Source of the DNA: JAIQFL01 sp035295745 | GTDB lineage: Bacteria > Acidobacteriota > Terriglobia > Bryobacterales > Bryobacteraceae | Direction: 5' to 3' | NCBI GenBank assembly: GCA_035295745.1 | Contig: DATGIL010000005.1 | Span: forward strand, 1-64,000 | DNA: 64,000 bases | In this document: positions 35,911 through 46,557 of the stretch, piece after piece | Layout: the number at the start of each line of letters is the position of its first letter | How positions within the stretch are numbered: the first letter of the stretch is position 1 | The notes under the pieces: model-generated | The model's input: only the letters and a program-made list of their open reading frames with translations | Databases searched by the model: none | What the model was told of the DNA's origin: nothing | Position numbers and translations under genes: made by a program

Positions 35911-36456
35911 TCAAGAACAGACTTCGTAGTGCCGCAGGATTTCGGACCATTTTCCTTGGGCCTGCAGCAGCAACTCGATCACTTCCCGTACGGCGCCCTG
36001 GCCGCCTGCGACGCGAGTCACGTGATGCGCGATCTCCTTGACCTCCGGCCGTGCATTCGCAGTCGCGATCGCCAGCCCCACGCGCCGCATGACGACGACG
36101 TCCGTAAAATCGTCGCCGATGTACGCCACTTCGCTCGCATCGATCTTGGCGTCGGCCAGAATCTCCTGGAGGATCGGGATCTTCTCCGTGTGACCCTGGT
36201 AGACGTACTTCATCTTGCACTGTTTGGCGCGCTCGACAGTAGCCGGCGAGACGCGCCCGCTGATCAGTCCAGTGGGGAACCCGAAACGCGCCATCCATTG
36301 CAGCGCGATCCCGTCCTGCGAATCGAAGCCTTTGGTTTCGGCCATGCTCCCATCGGGCGCGGGCACGTTGTAGAGCCGGCCGTCGGTGAGGACGCCGTCC
36401 ACATCCATTAACAGTAAACGAATTTTGGAAGCCAGTTGTGAGACGTCAGCGATCAA
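35911..36456 (-). CDS. kdsC: 3-deoxy-D-manno-octulosonate 8-phosphate phosphatase (HAD, KdsC-like)
   Basis: The 181-residue HAD phosphatase would remove phosphate from KDO-8-P, providing KDO for lipopolysaccharide. Motif I is LLMDVDGVLTDG (nucleophile Asp18, acid Asp20), motif II is the Ser in LISGR, and motifs III/IV are Lys in HTEKIP and GDDFTD. The length is that of the tetrameric capless C0 group. The start is TTG at 36456 with GAGGAA about 7 nt upstream; no in-frame ATG fits. It lies between gnd (15 bp upstream) and the sugar kinase. A different sugar-phosphate phosphatase activity is possible. Confidence 0.82.
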   Translation of the reverse strand: MIADVSQLASKIRLLLMDVDGVLTDGRLYNVPAPDGSMAETKGFDSQDGIALQWMARFGFPTGLISGRVSPATVERAKQCKMKYVYQGHTEKIPILQEILADAKIDASEVAYIGDDFTDVVVMRRVGLAIATANARPEVKEIAHHVTRVAGGQGAVREVIELLLQAQGKWSEILRHYEVCS

Positions 36457-36471
36457 AGGATTTCCTCGCGG

Positions 36472-37929
<1,458 letters not shown>

Positions 37930-38019
37930 ATTGAATTTTCCCTGAACGGATGCCGAACCCTTTTATAACATGCGGCAATTCTCCGGGCCAAACCAAACCG
38001 CCATGGTTTCCTTCCTACA

Positions 38020-39420
38020 ATGGGAGCGGTGAGAGGACTGCTCGATCGCGTAAACCAGACGATCACGAGGCACAGAATGCTTGCCCGCGGGCAAAGTGTC
38101 GGCGTGGCCGTTTCCGGGGGGGCGGACTCAGTTTGTCTACTCCATCTCCTACTGGAATTGGCGCACGTTTGGGACTTGCGCCTGGCGGTGCTGCATGTGA
38201 ATCACAGGCTGCGAGGAGGCGAGTCCGCTGCAGACGCCGAGTTTGTAGCGCGTCTGGCGGAGAGATTCGGTCTGCCGTTCCATCTGCGGGAGTCAGCACA
38301 GGATGGACACGACAATCTGGAACAGGCGGCGCGGCGCATCCGCCTGACGTTCTTCCGGGAGATGACGGAAGGCGGCACGGTGGATCGCGTAGCTGTGGGC
38401 CATACACGCTCTGACCAGGCGGAAACCGTTCTCTTTCGCTTTCTCCGCGGGTCGGGATCGGCGGGTCTCGCGGCCATCCGGCCTACGAGTTCCGAAGGCA
38501 TCATTCGGCCATTGCTGGATATCGATCGCACGGAAACCCGGCAGTTCCTGGAAAGCCGCGGTATCGTCTGGCGCGAGGATAGTTCCAACGCCAGCCTGCA
38601 ATTCGCCCGAAACCGTATCCGGCTGGAGTTACTGCCGCAACTCGCATCCCAATGGAATCCGCAGATTCGCGGAATCCTGGCGCATATGGCGGACTGGGCC
38701 CAGGCGGAGGAGGCGTATTGGGCCACCCAGATCGATCGTCTGGCCCAGGAGCTGTTTTTAGAGCGCGAGGGTGCGATTTCGATCCGAGTGGACCGCCTGA
38801 AGGAGTTGCCGACTGCTACGGCTCGGCGCCTGGTGCGGCGCGCCATCGAGCGGGTGAAACAAGACACCCGGGGCGTCGATTTTCAACACATTGAGTCCAT
38901 CTTGGCTATGGCCGGAACGTTGCAGGGAAACGGGCGAGTGCAAATTCCGGGCTTGGACATTCGCCGGTCTTTCGATTGGATCCGCTGGGAGTCCGCGGCA
39001 TCGGCTCTGGCTGCGAAAGGCGATTACTCGATCCGTTTGCCCGTTCCGGGGGAGGTCCCCGTACCCGGGACGAGCGCCGTCATCCACCTGGATCTAATTG
39101 AAAAAGCGGAAACTTCCGGGACGCCGGATTGCGTATATAATGATGAGGCGGGTTGTATAGACTGGGGAAGTTTGCGCGGTTCCTTGGAATTGAGGAACTG
39201 GCGGCCGGGAGACCAGTACCGACCCGTGGGCAGTACCGGCAAGCAAAAGATCAAGACTCTCTTTCACCAGGCACGTATACCGATATGGGAGCGCAGCCGG
39301 TGGCCGGTGATGACGGACGGAGCTTCCGTTGTGTGGGCGTGGCGATTTGGAGTCTCCGCCGATTTTGTCCCGCATAGAGGGACCAGCAGAATTCTCAAGG
39401 TCTGGGAAGCCTCGGCTTGA
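38020..39420 (+). CDS. tilS: tRNA(Ile)-lysidine synthase
   Basis: TilS attaches lysine to C34 of the CAU-anticodon tRNA(Ile), changing its decoding to AUA. The 466-residue protein has the PP-loop ATP motif SGGADS (residues 32-37), HVNHRLRGGES (about 61-71), the VGHTRSDQAETVLFRFLRGSG block, a middle linker domain (TilS substrate-binding type) and a C-terminal TilS_C domain ending PVMTDGASVVWAWRFGVSADF. The start is not well marked by a ribosome site; ATG 38020 is used, GTG 38029 is the alternative. It is followed by ftsH, a common arrangement. Confidence 0.93.
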   Translation: MGAVRGLLDRVNQTITRHRMLARGQSVGVAVSGGADSVCLLHLLLELAHVWDLRLAVLHVNHRLRGGESAADAEFVARLAERFGLPFHLRESAQDGHDNLEQAARRIRLTFFREMTEGGTVDRVAVGHTRSDQAETVLFRFLRGSGSAGLAAIRPTSSEGIIRPLLDIDRTETRQFLESRGIVWREDSSNASLQFARNRIRLELLPQLASQWNPQIRGILAHMADWAQAEEAYWATQIDRLAQELFLEREGAISIRVDRLKELPTATARRLVRRAIERVKQDTRGVDFQHIESILAMAGTLQGNGRVQIPGLDIRRSFDWIRWESAASALAAKGDYSIRLPVPGEVPVPGTSAVIHLDLIEKAETSGTPDCVYNDEAGCIDWGSLRGSLELRNWRPGDQYRPVGSTGKQKIKTLFHQARIPIWERSRWPVMTDGASVVWAWRFGVSADFVPHRGTSRILKVWEASA

Positions 39421-39483
39421 GGGAATTCGGAATCGGGATCAGGCAGCTCGGCGTCTATAGAAATAGACCGGTTGGGAGGTTTT

Positions 39484-41388
39484 GTGAATTCTAATATCCG
39501 GACGTTGGTTTTTTGGGTTGTACTTATTTGCGTGGTGGTGCTTTTGATCCTGGTGGTCAAAACCGGTCAAACCCCCAAAGAAGAGAATATTAGCTTCACG
39601 CAATTCCTCGAAAAGGTCAAAAACAAGGAAGTCCATAGCGTCACCATAACCGGGAATGAGGTCCACGGACTTTATAACCCCAATCAGGGCCTCCACACTT
39701 ACATTCCCGTCAACTATCCCGACGTCTACAATCAGCTCCAGGCTGCCAACGTCGACATGACGATCAAGGATAACAGCTCCGGCACCTGGATCTCGATGCT
39801 CGTCAATTTTTCGCCGTTCATCGTGCTGTTCGCCTTCTGGATCTTCATGATGCGGCAGATGCAGAGCGGTGGCAATAAAGCGCTCAGTTTCGGCAAAAGC
39901 CGTGCCCGTTTGCACTCCACACAGCAGAAGAAAGTTACTTTCAAGGATGTCGCTGGCGTGGAAGAGGCGAAAGAGGAGTTGCAGGAGATCATCGAGTTTC
40001 TGCGGGAGCCGCAGAAGTTCCAGAAGCTGGGTGGACGCATCCCCAAGGGCGTGCTGCTGATTGGGCCTCCGGGCACCGGCAAGACGCTTCTGGCGCGTGC
40101 CATCGCCGGCGAAGCCAGCGTGCCGTTTTTCTCGATCTCTGGTTCGGATTTCGTCGAAATGTTCGTAGGCGTGGGTGCGAGCCGCGTCCGAGACCTATTT
40201 GAACAAGGCAAGAAGAACGCACCGTGCATCATTTTCATCGACGAAATCGATGCCGTGGGGCGTCATCGCGGAGCCGGGCTCGGCGGCGGACATGACGAGC
40301 GGGAGCAGACGCTGAATCAACTGCTGGTAGAAATGGATGGTTTCGAGTCGAACGAGGGTGTGATTCTGGTGGCCGCCACTAACCGCCCGGACGTACTCGA
40401 CCCCGCTCTTCTGCGTCCCGGCCGCTTTGATCGGCGTGTGGTGGTGGGGCGTCCCGATGTGCAGGGCCGCGAAGCCATTCTGCGCGTGCACACCAAGAAG
40501 ATTCCGCTCGGCGACAATGTGGAGCTTTCCGTTCTAGCTCGCGGAACGCCCGGACTCGCCGGCGCCGATCTTGCCAACCTGGTAAACGAAGCTGCTCTCA
40601 ATGCGGCGCGGAACAATCGCAAAGTCGTGATGATGTTCGATTTCGAGACCGCCAAGGACAAGATTTTGATGGGCGCGGAACGCAAATCGATGATCCTGAG
40701 CGATGCGGAGAAGCGCAACACTGCGTACCATGAGGCGGGACACGCATTGGTGGCGGCTGTATTGCCTAACGCCGACCCTCTGCACAAGGTGACCATAATT
40801 CCGCGTGGAATGGCGCTCGGTGTAACGATGCAGTTGCCGGTCGACGACAAGCACTCCTACGACAAGGATTATCTTCTGGCGCAGCTCGCCATTCTGATGG
40901 CGGGGCGAATCGCAGAAGAGAAGCACATGCACCACATGACGACCGGCGCGGGCAACGATATCGAACGCGCGACGGACCTCGCCCGCAAGATGGTTTGCGA
41001 GTGGGGCATGAGCGAACTTGGTCCACTGAGCTTCGGCAAGAAAGAGGAGCAGATCTTCCTCGGCCGCGAGATCGCCCAGCATCGTGATTACAGCGAAGAG
41101 ACCGCAATCCGCATCGACGAGCAGGTGCGTAAGTTGGTGCAGGGCGGGTACGATACTTCGGCCAAGATTCTCGAGGAGCGTGCCGAGGCGCTGATTAAGA
41201 TCGCCGAGAACTTGCTCGAGCGCGAGATCCTGGATGGCAGCGAAGTGCTCCAGATCATCAAGGGCGACTCGCTCCCGCCGATCAGCAAATCGAAAGATTC
41301 CGAGGATCACACGCAGCAGGTGCTTCGCCCGGAGGGCGGACGGCGAGTGCCCGGACTTTCCGAAGGGGAGCGGCCCCAACCGGCGTGA
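39484..41388 (+). CDS. ftsH: ATP-dependent zinc metalloprotease FtsH
   Basis: FtsH is a membrane-bound hexameric AAA+ protease that degrades unstable and misfolded membrane and cytosolic proteins. It has TM1 at the N-terminus, a periplasmic segment, TM2 (FIVLFAFWIFMM), an AAA+ module with Walker A GPPGTGKT (about residue 196) and Walker B IIFIDEIDAVG, the second region of homology (TNRPDVLDPALLRPGRFDRR) and the zinc motif HEAGH (about 417-421). The start is the GTG at 39484 because GGGAGG (39474-39479) stands 4 nt before it; a TTG 12 bp upstream overlaps that site. Confidence 0.97.
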   Translation: MNSNIRTLVFWVVLICVVVLLILVVKTGQTPKEENISFTQFLEKVKNKEVHSVTITGNEVHGLYNPNQGLHTYIPVNYPDVYNQLQAANVDMTIKDNSSGTWISMLVNFSPFIVLFAFWIFMMRQMQSGGNKALSFGKSRARLHSTQQKKVTFKDVAGVEEAKEELQEIIEFLREPQKFQKLGGRIPKGVLLIGPPGTGKTLLARAIAGEASVPFFSISGSDFVEMFVGVGASRVRDLFEQGKKNAPCIIFIDEIDAVGRHRGAGLGGGHDEREQTLNQLLVEMDGFESNEGVILVAATNRPDVLDPALLRPGRFDRRVVVGRPDVQGREAILRVHTKKIPLGDNVELSVLARGTPGLAGADLANLVNEAALNAARNNRKVVMMFDFETAKDKILMGAERKSMILSDAEKRNTAYHEAGHALVAAVLPNADPLHKVTIIPRGMALGVTMQLPVDDKHSYDKDYLLAQLAILMAGRIAEEKHMHHMTTGAGNDIERATDLARKMVCEWGMSELGPLSFGKKEEQIFLGREIAQHRDYSEETAIRIDEQVRKLVQGGYDTSAKILEERAEALIKIAENLLEREILDGSEVLQIIKGDSLPPISKSKDSEDHTQQVLRPEGGRRVPGLSEGERPQPA

Positions 41389-42032
41389 TCCCTGCTTTTC
41401 CGGTCTATATCTTCGACGTCGACGGCACTCTGCTGGACTCTGCACGCGATATCTGCGGTGCGGTCCAGCAGGTACTTGACACCACCGATTGTCCGCCGGT
41501 GACCTATGAATATCTCAAGAGCTACATCGGCCGGCACCTTATCGATTTGTTCCAGGACATCTTTCCTCACTACACTTCGGAGCAGATCGACGGCCTGATC
41601 GCGCAGTACCGTTCGATCTACCTGGCTCGCGGACACCGTCTGACGAGCGTCTATCCCGGAGTGGCTGAGGGCTTAGCTGCGCTCGGCGGACGCAAAGCGA
41701 CGGCAACCACCAAAGGAACCCCTACCACGCGCGCGGTACTCACCCAGTTCAGCCTGATCGACTACTTCGATCATGTTCAGGGGACGGACGGGATTCCCTG
41801 CAAACCCGCCCCTGATGTGATTCTCGCCGCGCTCCAGGGTCTCGGTGCCAGCACGCAGGATTGCCTGATGGTGGGCGATTCGCCAGCCGACATGGAGGCC
41901 GGAAAGCGTGCTGGAGTCAAGACTTGCGCCGTCCGTTACGGCTACGGCAATCCCGAGCTCCTGGCTCGGTTCGAGCCGGATTACTGGGTGGACGATTTGC
42001 GCACTCTGGCTTCACTCTCGGCTCAGGTCTGA
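41385..42032 (+). CDS. HAD-superfamily hydrolase, phosphoglycolate phosphatase-like
   Basis: The 215-residue protein has motif I DVDGTLLDS (about residues 10-18), a helical cap domain (about 20-90), motif II Thr in TTKGTPTT and motif III/IV PDVILAAL...MVGDSPADMEAG. Relatives include phosphoglycolate phosphatase (Gph) and pyrophosphatase PpaX; the substrate cannot be fixed from sequence. The start is a GTG at 41385 overlapping the ftsH stop by 4 bp, so its translation is coupled to FtsH. The 3' end is 12 bp from a convergent gene. Confidence 0.85.
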   Translation: MIPAFPVYIFDVDGTLLDSARDICGAVQQVLDTTDCPPVTYEYLKSYIGRHLIDLFQDIFPHYTSEQIDGLIAQYRSIYLARGHRLTSVYPGVAEGLAALGGRKATATTKGTPTTRAVLTQFSLIDYFDHVQGTDGIPCKPAPDVILAALQGLGASTQDCLMVGDSPADMEAGKRAGVKTCAVRYGYGNPELLARFEPDYWVDDLRTLASLSAQV

Positions 42033-42044
42033 GACGCGCCGCCC

Positions 42045-44018
42045 TTATTTCACCCCCATCGTTACGCCCGGCTGACTACGGCGCATCGAAGTGGCGTTGC
42101 CGATCGAGACTGTCAGCGAGTCGGTACCTCCCACTTTTGCGGCTAGCGGCACGATGGCATTGATCTGAACTAACCCTGCGACAGCCCCCGGGGACGTGCC
42201 TGCCCAAGTGACCACAGCGGGCTGTCCATCGATATCCACGTGGACGGTCGTGGGATCCACCGCGAGGCTCACCGGGTTCGCCGGCGCGACGGCACCGTTC
42301 GGCAGCGCGGCGGTGGGATCCAGATCTCCCACCCCTGTGACGAAGATGGAGATCGCCGAATTGCGAGGGGCCTGAGTCTTTGCGGAGTTGACCGCGTACG
42401 ATCCCGTCGTACTGTCAAAATTCAGGATCGCTGCCTGTCCCTGCCCCACCCCTCCGAAGGTGAAGACACCTGGGTCCTGCGGCAGCACATCAATCGGGAA
42501 ATCGGGCGTGACGACGGAATTGTAGTAGACCCTGACAGTCATGGGACTGGAATTTCCGTTCACCTCCAACGGCACCACGCAGTTCACTTGAGAATTGGAG
42601 ACCAGTATCAGCGGAGCATAGTAGGGAGGGCTGAAGCTGACGCCGTTCGCATCGGCGAATTCCACCATAACTGGACCAGCCGAGGGACCCGCCGATGTCG
42701 GGTAAAGCGAGTTCGCCGGCGTGACTGGAATCGCCGTCGTAGGCCCGAGATTCCGTCCGAAGATCGCGATGATCTCGCGGGGTGAGACCGAGGTTGCGCC
42801 CGTCTGCACCGGGTTGGTTCCTGCTGATTGAATCGATGTCGGAAGATAGCTCGCCGCGTTCACCACTGACGTAATGATGGGCTGCGAAGCGTCTGTAACC
42901 GTGAACGTCGTGGACGCAGCCGGCTGATTGGCATTCTGGACGGTGAGTGTCCAGATGCCCGCTGTGGCGAGATAAGAGGATGCGACGGTAATCTGAATCA
43001 CGGTGCGGCCGATGCAGTTGAAGTTCTTTCCCGTGATCGCAATCGGCAGGGCGCCAGTCTGCTGGATGGCGACCCCTGTGGCTCCGAAGAAGTTGTCTCC
43101 GTAGATCGTAATCACTGGGCTTACCGGCGGCGACGCGGGTATATGGTCCGGAAAGATGGGAACCGTACTCCGCAGGCTGGGCGGACCTGGCAAGACTTGA
43201 AGCGAGACTGTTACGGTCACCGAGGGAATCGTGCTCGCCGCGGACCCCGTGGTTGTAGGAGAGATCGTGATCGTGCCATTGAACGGACTCGACACCGGGT
43301 CCAGCGTTGCCAGAACAGTGGGATCGATGGTCACCAGAATCTGGGTTACCGAGCCCGATAATGCCACGCCACTGGTAGTAAGGTTCGGAGGCAGACCGCT
43401 CTGATTGACGCGTAACCATACTGCCGTCTTGGTGCCACCGCTACCGCCCGAAGAGGCGGCGTTCGCCGCAGTTACACTGAACGGGATGACATCACCGCTC
43501 GAAGCCACATCTACTTCGAGTGCGCTGGGAGCCGGTGTGCCGGTCACATAGGTATATGCCAGGGCCAGAGTTCCCGCCGTGGTGAATGAGGGAGACGTTA
43601 CTTTTAGGGTCGGCTGTGCGCTCGCGATCGCAATCGTTACCAAAACCACGGCTGGATTCCCACTTCCCGCGGCGGTGTCGATGGTGATAGTGCCGGAATG
43701 GTTGCCGGGATCCAGCGTAGTCGGATTGACGCTGACCGTTAACGCCAAAGGCGATTTGCCGGACGCGGGTGTGACGGAGAGCCAACCTTGCGGATTCGAC
43801 GCAACTGTCACAACCATCGTCTGAGTGCTCATCGCAGTCGGCAGAGTGACGGTAAATGGATTGGTGTTGGTTGTCTTTGGCGCTGTCGTGCTGCCCGCCG
43901 TGTAAGTGAAAGTAATAGTGGAGACATTCGCGGTGGGACCGGATTGAGCCCACGTGGACCAAACGCAGACCAGAAGGAGGATCAGCAGTGCAGGGATCTT
44001 GGGAGCGAGCATCTTCAT
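42045..44018 (-). CDS. secreted Ig-like protein with a TIGR03437-like (Solibacter-type) C-terminal domain
   Basis: The 657-residue protein has a signal peptide (about 1-24, ending WAQS). Two BACON/Ig-like beta domains follow (about 28-270; repeated WLSVTPASGKSPLALTVSVN-type text), then an IPT/TIG-like domain (about 285-375, VITIYGDNFFGATGVAIQQT). The C-terminal domain (about 385-650) has the features of TIGR03437: VVNAASYLPTS, REIIAIFGRNLGP, NSQVNCVVPLEV, DPGVFTF and the final GLVQINAIVPL. Such proteins are expected on the surface or secreted, possibly in adhesion or polymer binding. The enzyme role, if any, is unknown. Confidence 0.85.
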   Translation of the reverse strand: MKMLAPKIPALLILLLVCVWSTWAQSGPTANVSTITFTYTAGSTTAPKTTNTNPFTVTLPTAMSTQTMVVTVASNPQGWLSVTPASGKSPLALTVSVNPTTLDPGNHSGTITIDTAAGSGNPAVVLVTIAIASAQPTLKVTSPSFTTAGTLALAYTYVTGTPAPSALEVDVASSGDVIPFSVTAANAASSGGSGGTKTAVWLRVNQSGLPPNLTTSGVALSGSVTQILVTIDPTVLATLDPVSSPFNGTITISPTTTGSAASTIPSVTVTVSLQVLPGPPSLRSTVPIFPDHIPASPPVSPVITIYGDNFFGATGVAIQQTGALPIAITGKNFNCIGRTVIQITVASSYLATAGIWTLTVQNANQPAASTTFTVTDASQPIITSVVNAASYLPTSIQSAGTNPVQTGATSVSPREIIAIFGRNLGPTTAIPVTPANSLYPTSAGPSAGPVMVEFADANGVSFSPPYYAPLILVSNSQVNCVVPLEVNGNSSPMTVRVYYNSVVTPDFPIDVLPQDPGVFTFGGVGQGQAAILNFDSTTGSYAVNSAKTQAPRNSAISIFVTGVGDLDPTAALPNGAVAPANPVSLAVDPTTVHVDIDGQPAVVTWAGTSPGAVAGLVQINAIVPLAAKVGGTDSLTVSIGNATSMRRSQPGVTMGVK

Positions 44019-44072
44019 AACTGCTCTATCGGAGATTCGCTCCCGAAACTTTAGAGGTGTTCTAGCGTCGGA

Positions 44073-44951
44073 TCATTTCTTCTTCAAAAAGCCGGCGGCA
44101 TCCAGCCAGTCACGAAATCGCTCCGGCCACTGGGCCACCGGGCCCTTGGTGGTGGCGCGCAGTCCAAACCCATGGCCCACATGAGTATAGACATGCAATT
44201 CGGCCGAAGCACCGGCCTTCTTCAACGCCAGGTACAACTCCGGCAGACCCTGGGAGATGTTCTGCCGGTCGTTTTCGCCACATGCCAGGAATGCCGGAGG
44301 GGTCTCCTTCGAGAGTTGCATGTCCTTGGGAATTGCCGGGTAGAGGAGCGCCTGGAAGGACGGTTTCGAACTGACGCGATCGATGGGGTCGAAAGCTTCT
44401 GCACTTCCACCGTCGAAGCGGGTAGCGGTCAGGGCCGCCAGTTCGCCACCCGCCGAGAATCCCATGACACCGATCCGGTCGGGATCGACGTTCCACTCTG
44501 CAGCGCGCGTCCGCACCAGCCGAATCGCCCTTTGGGTGTCGGCCAACGACTCGCCCTCAATCTTGTAGGTTGACCCCTTCTCCCGGGCTAGCCTGTATTT
44601 AAGAACGAAGCCGGCAACGCCATGCTCACTCAGCCATTTAGCAACGTTGTAGCCCTCGTGGTCCATCCAAAGCTCACTGTGGCCGCCGCCGGGAGCGATT
44701 ACTACCGCGGCGCCGGTAGCCGATTCCTTGGACGGCAGGTATGCCGTGATGGAAGGATGGTGAATCCCGGCAACCACGTGGTCGCCGCCGGGAGCTGCAA
44801 CGCGCATGGTTTCCTCTCCCGTTTTGCCCTCGGATCCGGGTGCGCCGTTCGGCCACAAGAGGATCACCTGCGGCTCCGCTGCCATGGCCGTCATCGCGCA
44901 GGCGCATAGAAGGCCCGCCAGCCGCACTTTCGAACTCGTGTGATTCCCCAT
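44073..44951 (-). CDS. secreted alpha/beta-hydrolase (esterase, BD-FAE/acetylxylan-esterase-like)
   Basis: The protein has a signal peptide (about residues 1-18, ending AMAAEP) and an alpha/beta-hydrolase fold. The oxyanion region is VIAPGGGHSEL, the nucleophile elbow GFSAGG (Ser about residue 170), the acid Asp probably in CGENDRQ, and the base His in HVGHGFGL. PNGAPGSEGKTGEE at the mature N-terminus is common in esterases acting on acetylated polysaccharides. The ATG at 44951 is chosen over a TTG at 44972 because it directly precedes the signal sequence. It is divergent from the decarboxylase gene. Confidence 0.82.
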   Translation of the reverse strand: MGNHTSSKVRLAGLLCACAMTAMAAEPQVILLWPNGAPGSEGKTGEETMRVAAPGGDHVVAGIHHPSITAYLPSKESATGAAVVIAPGGGHSELWMDHEGYNVAKWLSEHGVAGFVLKYRLAREKGSTYKIEGESLADTQRAIRLVRTRAAEWNVDPDRIGVMGFSAGGELAALTATRFDGGSAEAFDPIDRVSSKPSFQALLYPAIPKDMQLSKETPPAFLACGENDRQNISQGLPELYLALKKAGASAELHVYTHVGHGFGLRATTKGPVAQWPERFRDWLDAAGFLKKK

Positions 44952-45078
44952 ATTGGATGTAATGGCTCCCAATACTCTGGCGCGGTTACCCGAACTTTCG
45001 ATAGGGCGGATGGATGCATCACTTGGAAATTGCCACTAACGTTCTCTATGCCCGCCGCCGATAGAAGTATCGGACGCT

Positions 45079-46557
45079 ATGTTCGCCTCCCTGGAAATTC
45101 CCGATTTGGAGAGCCCGTTGGAAGCGCGCGAGGGGTCGCTGGACCCCCCGGATTGGTACGTCTTCCGGGCTCAAGCGCACCGCATGCTCGATGACATGCT
45201 CGACTACACGGAGTACATTCGCGAACGCCCGGTGTGGCAACCCATTCCTCTGACGGTTCGGAAGGCATTCCGGCAGCCTTTTCCGCAAAAACCGGTGGGC
45301 TTGGAGTCGGCCCACGAGATCTTCATGCGGCATATCCTTCCCTATGCCGTGGGCAACGTGCACCCCGGCTTCATGGGATGGGTCCACGGAGGCGGCACTC
45401 CTGCCGGTATGCTAGCCGAGATGCTGGCGGCAGGTCTGAACGCCAATCTGGGAGGACGCGATCAGATTCCTATCGAGGTGGAGCGGCAGGTAGTGCAGTG
45501 GGTAAGAGAATTGTTCGGTTTTCCCGATACCGCGAGTGGGTTGTTCGTGACAGGAACGTCGATGGCAAACCTGATCGCCGTGCTGGTCGCGCGAACGAGT
45601 GCCGGAGGCGATGCCGTTCGGCAGCAAGGGGTGAATGCGGATGGGGGCCGACTCGTAGCGTACACCTCAGAAGGTGCGCACGGCTCGATTGCGCAGGCCA
45701 TGGACCTCACCGGGTTGGGCAAAGACGCACTGCGCATCATTCCGATGAACCCGGATTATCAGATGGATCTTCGGGCACTCGAGTCGGCCCTGGATCGGGA
45801 CAGGGCTGCCGGCCTGGTTCCTTTTCTGATCGCCGCAACTGCCGGTACTGTCGATGTCGGCGCGATCGACGATCTGAAGGGAATCGCACGCATCGCAGAG
45901 CGCGAAAAGGTTTGGTTCCATGTGGATGGCGCGTTCGGGGCGCTGGCGATGCTGGCGCCGGATCTGTCGCCCCTGCTCGCTGGCATCGAGCAGGCCGATT
46001 CCGTGGCCTTCGACTTTAACAAATGGGGACAGGTGCCGTACGACGCCGGGTTTGTCCTGGTCAGGGACGGCGCCATTCATCAGGCGACGTTCGCTTCGCC
46101 CACCGCGTACCTTCGCCGGGAGAAGCGAGGAATGGCGGCTGGATCGCCGTGGCCATGCGATTTTGGGCCGGACCTGTCGCGTGGTTTCCGGGCCTTGAAG
46201 ACGTGGTTCACCATCCAGACGTTCGGTGCACAAAAGCTCGGCGCCATGATCTCCAAAACGTGTCTGCTTGCCCGACATTTGAAACAACGCGTCGAAGACG
46301 AGCCGCGCCTGGAACTGCTGGCTCCGGTCGCTTTGAATATCGTTTGCTTTCGGTATCGCGCGGAATACGAGCCAGACGAGGTCAACCGAAACATCGTTTG
46401 CGACCTGCAGGAGTCTGGCATCGCCGCTCCTTCGACCACGGTGGTGAATGGCCGGCTCGCGATACGTGCGGCGATCGTAAATCACCGGACGGAGAGACGC
46501 GATATCGACGCGATGATAAAAGCCGTGCTCGCACTGGGACCAAAGAATGAACGATGA
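45079..46557 (+). CDS. PLP-dependent group II amino-acid decarboxylase
   Basis: The 492-residue enzyme belongs to the aromatic-amino-acid/glutamate decarboxylase group of fold-type I PLP enzymes. Seen are HPGFMGWVHGGGTPAGMLAE near residue 95, the stacking-His/Ser region FVTGTSMANLIAV, WFHVDGAFGA (PLP-binding Asp) and the Schiff-base Lys in AFDFNKW (about residue 315), where many relatives have D-x-H-K-W. It would make an amine from an amino acid. The 3' end overlaps the ATP-grasp gene by 11 bp, indicating a two-gene operon and a joint pathway. The substrate is unknown. Confidence 0.85.
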   Translation: MFASLEIPDLESPLEAREGSLDPPDWYVFRAQAHRMLDDMLDYTEYIRERPVWQPIPLTVRKAFRQPFPQKPVGLESAHEIFMRHILPYAVGNVHPGFMGWVHGGGTPAGMLAEMLAAGLNANLGGRDQIPIEVERQVVQWVRELFGFPDTASGLFVTGTSMANLIAVLVARTSAGGDAVRQQGVNADGGRLVAYTSEGAHGSIAQAMDLTGLGKDALRIIPMNPDYQMDLRALESALDRDRAAGLVPFLIAATAGTVDVGAIDDLKGIARIAEREKVWFHVDGAFGALAMLAPDLSPLLAGIEQADSVAFDFNKWGQVPYDAGFVLVRDGAIHQATFASPTAYLRREKRGMAAGSPWPCDFGPDLSRGFRALKTWFTIQTFGAQKLGAMISKTCLLARHLKQRVEDEPRLELLAPVALNIVCFRYRAEYEPDEVNRNIVCDLQESGIAAPSTTVVNGRLAIRAAIVNHRTERRDIDAMIKAVLALGPKNER

